NCBI GenBank assembly: GCA_947178455.1
Contig: CAMWYI010000005.1
Coordinates: 1-25,810 of the forward strand
DNA from: an uncultured Alistipes sp.
GTDB taxonomy: Bacteria; Bacteroidota; Bacteroidia; Bacteroidales; Rikenellaceae
Length of the DNA stretch: 25,810 nucleotides
Reading direction: 5' to 3'
The stretch's first letter is position 1. Every line of letters starts with the position of its first letter. The notes under the pieces are model-generated. The model ran no database searches and was not told where the DNA came from. It saw only the letters and a program-made list of their open reading frames with translations. Of this stretch, positions 21,292-25,810 are shown piece by piece. The position numbers and the translations under genes were made by a program.

Positions 21292-23166
21292 TTATCGTTG
21301 AATCAATGCTTCGAAGATATGTTCCTCGTCGTAACCGCACAGCGCGTGCAACTGGGCCGGAGTGCCGTGCGAAACCCAATCGTCGCCGATGCCCAGTGAC
21401 CGGACGGCGGGCGAATAACCGTGCGCGTTGAACCATGCGGCGACGGTTTCGCCCACGCCGCCGCGCAGGCAACCGTCCTCGACCGTGACGACGCGCCGGA
21501 AGCGGCGGCCCACTTCGTCGAGTATCGTTTCGTCGAGCGGTTTGGCGTAACGCAAGTCGTAGTGCGCGACGTCCGTACCGGCGGCGACGGCCCGCTGGAC
21601 GGCGCGGAGCCCTGCGTTGCCGACGGTGCCGATAGTGAGCAGGGCGACGTCGCGCCCCTCGCGCAGGCACCGTCCGCGTCCGACGGGAAGCCGGGCGAAC
21701 GGTTCGTTGTGCCAAGCGACCCCCTCTCCGCATCCGCGCGGGTAACGCACCATGAACGGGTGGTCGGTATGCAGGGCGGTGAACATCAGGTTGCGGAGTT
21801 CGGATTCGTCCATCGGTGCGGCGATGATGAGGCCGGGCACAGCGCCGAAAGCGGCCAAATCGAAGACCCCGTGATGCGTCGTTCCGTCTTCGCCGACGAT
21901 GCCGCTGCGGTCGAGGCACAAAACGACGGGCAAGTCCTGAATGGCGACGTCGTGGATGACGTTATCGTAGGCCCGCTGCATGAACGACGAGTAGATGTTG
22001 CAGAACGGGCGCATGCCGGCGGCGGCCAAACCGGCGGAAAAAGTCACGGCGTGCTCCTCGGCGATGCCGACGTCGAAACACCGCTGGGGCATCTCGCGCA
22101 TGAGGATGTTCATCGAACACCCCGACGGCATGGCGGGCGTGATGCCGACGACCCGCGAGTCGAGCCGCGCGAGGTCGAGCAGCGTCTCGCCGAAGACGTC
22201 CTGATAACGGGCGGCGGGCCGAGCCGAAGCGATGCGTTCGCCGGTGTCGGGGTTGAACCGCCCGGGAGCGTGCCACACCGACTGGTCGGCCTCGGCGGGA
22301 AGGTACCCCTTGCCTTTGGTGGTCATGACGTGCAGCAACTTGGGCCCCCCGATGTCGCGCAGTGCGCGGAGCGTGCGCACGAGGTCGGGCAGGTTGTGGC
22401 CGTCGACGGGGCCGAAGTAGCGGAAATTGAGGCTCTCGAAAAGATTGGAATTTTTGAGCAGCCCGAACTTGATGCCGTTCCACATTTTGCGGCACAGGTG
22501 CAGCAGGCGCGGCGTATGCGACAAGACGCCCCACACGTGGCGTTTGAAGCGGTTGTAGTGGACGGAAGTGGAGATTTTGAGCAGGTAGTTTTTGAGCGCG
22601 CCGGTGGCTTGGTCGATGGCCATGTTGTTGTCGTTGAGGATGACCAGCAGGTCGGTGCCTTTGGATGCTCCGGCGTTGTTCAACCCCTCGAATGCCAGTC
22701 CGCCGGTCATGGAACCGTCGCCGATGACGGCGACCACCTTGCGCCGCTCGCCGCGCAGCTCGGCCGCTTTGGCCATGCCGAAAGCCGCCGAAATCGAAAC
22801 CGAAGCGTGTCCGCCGCCGAAAGCGTCGTAAGGGCTTTCGTCCATGCGCGGAAAACCGCTGATGCCGCCCAACTGGCGTTTGGTGCGGAAGGCTTCGCGG
22901 CGTCCGGTGATGATTTTGTGGGCGTAGGTCTGGTGTCCGACGTCCCAGACGAGTTTGTCGTCGGGCGTGTCGAAGACGTAATGCAGTGCGGCGGCCAACT
23001 CGACCGCCCCGAGCGACGAAGCGAGATGTCCGGGGTTGACCGAACACTGCTCGATGATGTATCGGCGCAATTCGTCGCAATAGCGGCGCAATTCGTCGAG
23101 CGAAAGCTGTTTGAGGTCGCTCGGCGAGTCGATGCGGGTGAGGTATGTGTATGCGCTGTCGGACAT
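21292..23166 (-). CDS. dxs: 1-deoxy-D-xylulose-5-phosphate synthase
   Basis: Thiamine-diphosphate enzyme joining pyruvate and glyceraldehyde 3-phosphate, the entry to the MEP isoprenoid pathway and to thiamine and pyridoxal. The 624 residues from ATG 23166 (MSDSAYTYL) match the family. Visible are 'NPGHLASSLGAVELAAALHYVFDTPDDKLVWDVGHQTYAHKI' with the conserved His47, the ThDP motif 'GDGSMTGGLAFEGLNNAG' (149 on), 'FGPVDGHN', the catalytic-Glu region 'GIAEEHAVTFSAGLA', 'DRSGIVGEDGTTHHGVFD' and a C-terminal transketolase domain. The TACCTTTG box at 23175-23182 leaves 8 bases to the ATG, implying a leaderless mRNA and ruling out the upstream 12-codon extension. Confidence 0.97.
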   Translation of the reverse strand: MSDSAYTYLTRIDSPSDLKQLSLDELRRYCDELRRYIIEQCSVNPGHLASSLGAVELAAALHYVFDTPDDKLVWDVGHQTYAHKIITGRREAFRTKRQLGGISGFPRMDESPYDAFGGGHASVSISAAFGMAKAAELRGERRKVVAVIGDGSMTGGLAFEGLNNAGASKGTDLLVILNDNNMAIDQATGALKNYLLKISTSVHYNRFKRHVWGVLSHTPRLLHLCRKMWNGIKFGLLKNSNLFESLNFRYFGPVDGHNLPDLVRTLRALRDIGGPKLLHVMTTKGKGYLPAEADQSVWHAPGRFNPDTGERIASARPAARYQDVFGETLLDLARLDSRVVGITPAMPSGCSMNILMREMPQRCFDVGIAEEHAVTFSAGLAAAGMRPFCNIYSSFMQRAYDNVIHDVAIQDLPVVLCLDRSGIVGEDGTTHHGVFDLAAFGAVPGLIIAAPMDESELRNLMFTALHTDHPFMVRYPRGCGEGVAWHNEPFARLPVGRGRCLREGRDVALLTIGTVGNAGLRAVQRAVAAGTDVAHYDLRYAKPLDETILDEVGRRFRRVVTVEDGCLRGGVGETVAAWFNAHGYSPAVRSLGIGDDWVSHGTPAQLHALCGYDEEHIFEALIQR

Positions 23167-23174
23167 GGCGAAGT

Positions 23175-23182
23175 CAAAGGTA
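23175..23182 (-). promoter_or_regulatory. -7 box of dxs
   Basis: TACCTTTG on the minus strand, eight bases before the dxs ATG. The upstream DNA is AT-rich repeats of the type ATTCATAATTCAAAATTC (23193-23218). Confidence 0.55.
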
Positions 23183-23225
23183 CTAATTAATTCACAATTC
23201 ATAATTCAAAATTCAGAATTATGTT

Positions 23226-23284
23226 GCGACGGTAACGGCACAGAAACGTTGCGAAACTCGTCGACTGTCCGCTGCACGAATAAA
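23226..23284. repeat. Left inverted repeat flanking RNA copy 2
   Basis: GCGACGGT..GCACAGA..TTGCGAAACTCG..CTGTCCGCTGC..GAATAA is an imperfect reverse complement of 23621-23673. Together the two arms enclose elements A and B copy 2. Its modules are those of the modular repeat family. Confidence 0.65.
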
Positions 23285-23286
23285 AG

Positions 23287-23394
23287 AGCCGGAATCCAGC
23301 GGAAAACCATTTCGGTCATTCGGTCCAAGAATTATTTATGCAATAATCAGAATGACACGAAAGGTCCAAGAACGTTCTCCGCAGGCCCGGCCCT
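23287..23394 (-). ncRNA. Conserved hairpin element A, copy 2
   Basis: The same element as 2924-3026. The minus strand has GGGCC...GGCTC (one G-U where copy 1 has G-C), GCGGAGAAC pairing with GTTTTCCGC, paired TCATTC/GAATGA, and the apical GATTATT-GCATA-AATAATT. It ends in GGCTCTTTTATT. It lies just downstream of element B copy 2 and upstream of dxs. Confidence 0.5.
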
Positions 23395-23408
23395 TATGTG
23401 TGTAGGCA

Positions 23409-23582
23409 TAAAAAAAGCGGGCAAGTCACTCAACCCTTGTTCGAGGCCTTAGACTGCCCGTAAAGAAGATTGAAGATTGCCCGTGCCTAAAAACGACACG
23501 AGCATCAACTCAAATCCTTCTTTACGTCAAAAGTGTCTAAGTTTCGAACAAAGAAGAAAAGCCGATGCGCTTTCAATATGTT
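23409..23582 (-). ncRNA. Structured RNA element B, copy 2
   Basis: Minus strand, clearly homologous to copy 1 from promoter to terminator. Stems in plus coordinates: outer TTGTTCGA 23437-23444 with TCGAACAA 23544-23551 (TTCCGA/TCGGAA in copy 1); P1 23448-23454 with 23535-23541; P2 GTAAAGAAG 23460-23468 with CTTCTTTAC 23517-23525 (GCAATAGAAG/CTTCTATTGC in copy 1); P3 TGCCCGTG 23478-23485 with CACGAGCA 23497-23504. Terminator arm GCGGGCA 23417-23423 pairs with TGCCCG(T) 23455-23461, followed by seven Ts. Leader 23559-23568 can pair with 23502-23511. It precedes dxs on the same strand, but copy 1 has no downstream gene, so a cis-only role is unlikely. Confidence 0.65.
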
Positions 23583-23586
23583 GTGA

Positions 23587-23617
23587 CAAAGATATGTATT
23601 TTAATTCATAATTCAAA
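23587..23617 (-). promoter_or_regulatory. Promoter of element B, copy 2
   Basis: Minus-strand TTTG (plus 23614-23617), 19 bases, then TATCTTTG (plus 23587-23594). The upstream half differs in sequence from copy 1, yet both consensus boxes are kept. Confidence 0.75.
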
Positions 23618-23620
23618 ATT

Positions 23621-23735
23621 TTATTAGCGCAGCGGACAATCGGCGAGCTTTGCAAAATCTCTGCACCGTCGCTGTTATGCGGTCAGAGCGCTTCCGACCG
23701 CCGGAAACCAACGGGCTGTCCGTAGCGCTAATAAA
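23621..23735. repeat. Right inverted repeat and modular repeat VIII
   Basis: Positions 23621-23673 are the reverse-complement partner of 23226-23284. They are followed by GGTCAGAGCGCTTCCGACC, CGGAAACCAAC and GTAGCGCTAATAA, ending at the corA stop. Confidence 0.7.
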
Positions 23736-23738
23736 AAA

Positions 23739-24722
23739 TCACAGCCACTTCTTATATCGGAAGTACCAAATGGTCAGGCCGGAACAGAAAATCATCAGGC
23801 AAATGGCGAAAAGGTACCCGACGGGAATCGTCCACCCGTTGGGCAGCGTCCAAGCCCAATCCAATTCGGGCATGACCTTGAAGTTCATGCCGTAGACCGA
23901 TGCGATGAGCGTCGCGGGCAGGAAGATGACCGCCGCCACCGAGAAAATTTTGACGATTTCGTTCTGCTCGATGTTGATGAGACCCAGTGCGGCGTCCTGA
24001 ATGTAATCCAATCGCTGGAAACTGAAGTCGGCGTGGTTGATGAGCGAGTTGACGTCCTTGATCATCAACTGCAAGCGGGGGTAGATGTCGTTGGGAAACC
24101 GCTCGGAACGCAGGATGCCCGACAGCACACGCTGGCGGTCGAAAATGTTTTCGCGCAACAACATGGTGCTCTCCTGCAAGGCGCTGATGCGGTGCAAAAC
24201 CTGTTTGTCGACCGTGTCTTCGGAGTTGATGTCTTTGGAGAGCGCGGCGACCTGTTTGGCGACCAACTCGACGAGGTCGGCGTCGAAGTCGATGCGCACC
24301 TCCAACAACGAAATAAAGAGGTGATAACCGGTCGAATAACTGCGGTAATTCATCTGCAACCGTTTCTCGGTCTCGCGGAACGTGCGGAACTCGGCGCTGC
24401 GCACGGACACGAGCACGCCCTCGTTGGAGATGATGAACGACGCCGGCTCGACGACGAACGAATCGCCCGTCGGAACGAAAAAGTTGGCGTTGGAAATGAT
24501 GGTGTTCTCCGTTTCGGAGTATTTCGACGTGGATTCGATCTCCTCGACCTGCTGTTTGGTTTGGAGACTGATTTCCATGAAGTTCTCGACGGCTTTCTGC
24601 TCCTTGACGGTCGGTTCGAGCATGTCGATCCACAAAATGTCGTCGTAACCCAACTCGTCGAAGAGCCGGGTGTCGGCATTGCGGATAATTTTGTTGTATT
24701 GTTTCAGATAGATGGTAATCAT
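23739..24722 (-). CDS. corA: CorA family magnesium/divalent-cation channel
   Basis: 327 residues. A large N-terminal cytoplasmic domain (about 1-255) with the long helix 'LRENIFDRQRVLSGILRSERFPNDIYPRLQLMIKDVNSLINHADFSFQRLDYIQDAALGLI' precedes two membrane helices: 'IFSVAAVIFLPATLIASVYG' (about 257-277), then the GMN signature (278-280), and 'WTIPVGYLFAICLMIFCSGLTIWYF' (about 297-321). It ends in the basic 'RYKKWL'. The pentamer forms a Mg channel gated by cytoplasmic Mg. The start at 24722 gives MITIYLKQ. No -7 box lies close upstream; the nearest candidate is at 25087-25094, about 360 bases away, with a possible small gene between. Confidence 0.94.
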   Translation of the reverse strand: MITIYLKQYNKIIRNADTRLFDELGYDDILWIDMLEPTVKEQKAVENFMEISLQTKQQVEEIESTSKYSETENTIISNANFFVPTGDSFVVEPASFIISNEGVLVSVRSAEFRTFRETEKRLQMNYRSYSTGYHLFISLLEVRIDFDADLVELVAKQVAALSKDINSEDTVDKQVLHRISALQESTMLLRENIFDRQRVLSGILRSERFPNDIYPRLQLMIKDVNSLINHADFSFQRLDYIQDAALGLINIEQNEIVKIFSVAAVIFLPATLIASVYGMNFKVMPELDWAWTLPNGWTIPVGYLFAICLMIFCSGLTIWYFRYKKWL

Positions 24723-24764
24723 GGCTGTACACCCTCTTGAATGAAAAAATCCGTGACCGAGCGG

Positions 24765-24786
24765 ACGACCCGTGCATGCGGGTCGT
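24765..24786. terminator. Perfect hairpin between the small ORF and corA
   Basis: ACGACCCG 24765-24772 and CGGGTCGT 24779-24786 pair around a 6-base loop. On the minus strand a T6 run follows after 16 bases, so it may act as a partial terminator or processing site in the corA leader. Confidence 0.4.
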
Positions 24787-24796
24787 ATCAGGCTCT

Positions 24797-25078
24797 TCAG
24801 CCGGGATTGGCTCGCAGGACGGCTTTGAGGCCCGCGCGCCAGATTTTTTTCGTGAAGGCGTCGTCGCGTCGATTACCGGACGCCGACGGGACGGAGAGGG
24901 TACGATGCGCCGTGTCGGTACGGAAACAGAGTCCGTGCCGAAAGCCCCGAACGGGACGGGTTGCACCGCAGCACGGCGCAACGACTATACGCGCAACTAT
25001 GACCATCGTCCATAAAGAAACGGGAATCGATTTCGTTCGTGCCGCACGGCCTGCGCCGACGGCGTTGTCGAAATACAT
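24797..25078 (-). CDS. Possible small leaderless gene ahead of corA (93 residues)
   Basis: The ATG at 25078 lies 8 bases after a TACCTTTG box, the same geometry as at dxs. The product has a hydrophobic stretch 'LWTMVIVARIVVAPCCGA' (about residues 22-39) and is otherwise Arg-rich, ending 'IWRAGLKAVLRANPG'. I recognise no family, and GC-rich DNA makes chance ORFs of this size common. The alternative is that 24723-25080 is an untranslated corA leader. Confidence 0.25.
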   Translation of the reverse strand: MYFDNAVGAGRAARTKSIPVSLWTMVIVARIVVAPCCGATRPVRGFRHGLCFRTDTAHRTLSVPSASGNRRDDAFTKKIWRAGLKAVLRANPG

Positions 25079-25086
25079 TTATGCCG

Positions 25087-25121
25087 CAAAGGTAAGCAAA
25101 AAACGGCATTTTTTCCACAAA
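25087..25121 (-). promoter_or_regulatory. Putative promoter for the corA leader
   Basis: TACCTTTG on the minus strand (plus 25087-25094) with a TTTG 23 bases upstream (plus 25118-25121), slightly wider than usual. Confidence 0.45.
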
Positions 25122-25145
25122 CGATAGAAAAAACGTGCCGAACTC

Positions 25146-25177
25146 TTGACAAAGGGGGTTCGCCGATTATATATTTG
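25146..25177 (+). promoter_or_regulatory. Strong promoter of the last gene
   Basis: TTG at 25146-25148, 21 bases, then TATATTTG (25170-25177), an excellent Bacteroidetes match. It would give a leader of about 170 bases before the ATG at 25357. Confidence 0.75.
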
Positions 25178-25225
25178 CATCGCGGTTCAATAATTTAATT
25201 AATACAACAAATTTTTGAATTATTA

Positions 25226-25290
25226 GTTATCGACAACCGTCATGCGCTGTAAAACAGAATTTTGAAAAAGGTTGTTGACGGTTATCGACA
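25226..25290. repeat. Direct and inverted repeats in the leader of the last gene
   Basis: GTTATCGACA occurs at 25226-25235 and 25281-25290. CGACAACCGTCA (25231-25242) is complementary, with one mismatch, to 25276-25287. TTATCGACA is one base from the DnaA box TTATCCACA. Confidence 0.6.
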
Positions 25291-25356
25291 CTTTTTCCCG
25301 TTGTTATTAACAGGTTTTCGACCGAAAAATTCATCACACATCAACTCTATACGTTT

Positions 25357-25800
25357 ATGCAGTTTACCCGTATTCCCGATTCGTATGCGCCGCTCGGCGG
25401 GCCGCTGACCTATGCCGTCGAACACGACGCACGCTCCAACTTGGCCGTCCGTATCCTGAACGGCACGCAAACCGAACTCTACGGCGCGAAACGCTTTGCG
25501 GAGGTCGTGGCCGCCGAGTTCGACATCGCCCCCTATTTGCGGCGGCAGCTTCGGTTCGCCCCAATTACCGGCGAAACAGGCGTCTATGCCGGTGCCCCGC
25601 GCATCATCGGCACGGTGGTCAAGGTCGAAGCCATCGGCTCAGCGAGTACCGCGAGTGTCGCTACGGAGGCGGCGGAGGGCTCGACGCAACCGGCGGCGGA
25701 AGGGGCGGCCGAATCGGCAACAGGTTCGGCGGCGGAACCGGCCGTGCAGGCGGCCGCTCACACAACGGCGACGTCGGCCTCCCGCATGTTACAGCCCTAG
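25357..25800 (+). CDS. Hypothetical protein with low-complexity Ala/Thr/Ser/Glu tail
   Basis: 147 residues, not recognised. Residues 1 to about 92 ('MQFTRIPDSYAPLGGPLTYAVEHDARSNLAVRILNGTQTELYGAKRFAEVVAAEFDIAPYLRRQLRF') read as a folded soluble domain; there is no signal peptide. From about residue 95 the chain is almost only Ala, Thr, Ser, Glu and Pro. The ATG is the first after a strong promoter and an AT-rich leader, and the N-terminal part has normal codon use, so I think the gene is real. It could be the first gene of an operon running out of the window. Confidence 0.6.
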   Translation: MQFTRIPDSYAPLGGPLTYAVEHDARSNLAVRILNGTQTELYGAKRFAEVVAAEFDIAPYLRRQLRFAPITGETGVYAGAPRIIGTVVKVEAIGSASTASVATEAAEGSTQPAAEGAAESATGSAAEPAVQAAAHTTATSASRMLQP

Positions 25801-25810
25801 ACCGAAACCG

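Noticed and set aside
25109..25340. Chromosomal origin
   Set aside because: Only a few imperfect DnaA-like boxes and no adjacent dnaA, dnaN or partition genes; kept as a low-interest note instead.

Overview
The window looks like core chromosome of a GC-rich member of the Bacteroidales, most like Alistipes/Rikenellaceae. The reasons are -7 boxes of the Bacteroidetes TAnnTTTG type in front of many genes, the general absence of clear Shine-Dalgarno sequences, a DUF3078-type beta-barrel protein, an archaeal/eukaryal-type prolyl-tRNA synthetase, and protein sequences that read as Bacteroidales throughout. The genus is an inference. I see no transposase, integrase, CRISPR array, rRNA or tRNA.

Layout. 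1-2.2 kb: an AraC-type regulator and a polytopic membrane protein (both -). 2.3-2.9 kb: rnhB (+). 2.9-3.6 kb: a structured RNA locus and intergenic repeats. 3.5-5.8 kb: nfo (-) and a DUF3078-type outer-membrane protein (+). 6.1-8.9 kb: a tightly overlapping + operon with an S41 protease, a small membrane protein, xseB and a methyltransferase. 9.0-10.5 kb: proS (+). 10.9-12.9 kb: a - operon with an outer-membrane protein, a lipoprotein and rdgB. 13.0-14.5 kb: a HAD phosphatase (-) and a nitroreductase (+) with divergent promoters. 14.7-17.5 kb: polA (-). 17.9-20.6 kb: the - operon pyrH-frr-nadA-queD. 20.7-23.2 kb: a small XRE regulator and dxs (-). 23.7-25.1 kb: corA (-) with a long leader that may encode a small protein. 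25.4-25.8 kb: an unrecognised gene behind a strong promoter. The genes are mostly housekeeping: DNA replication and repair (polA, rnhB, nfo, xseB, rdgB), translation (proS, frr), UMP, NAD, queuosine and isoprenoid precursors (pyrH, nadA, queD, dxs), and Mg transport (corA).

The unusual content is intergenic. (1) A structured-RNA family occurs three times on the minus strand (about 3.04-3.22, 21.0-21.19 and 23.41-23.58 kb). Its copies differ in sequence but keep the same nested stems through compensatory changes. Two copies have a consensus promoter at one end and a terminator-like hairpin with a U-run at the other, followed by a second conserved hairpin element. A conserved 10-base leader segment can pair with a segment overlapping the apical stem, which suggests a pseudoknot or a switch. 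(2) Modular, palindrome-rich repeats of up to about 300 bp fill most gaps, sit beside all three RNA copies, flank one of them as an inverted repeat, and supply the last codons of several genes. (3) A hairpin repeat carries the -33 box for two unrelated genes. I cannot assign the RNA family to a known one from sequence alone; it is the best candidate here for something undescribed.
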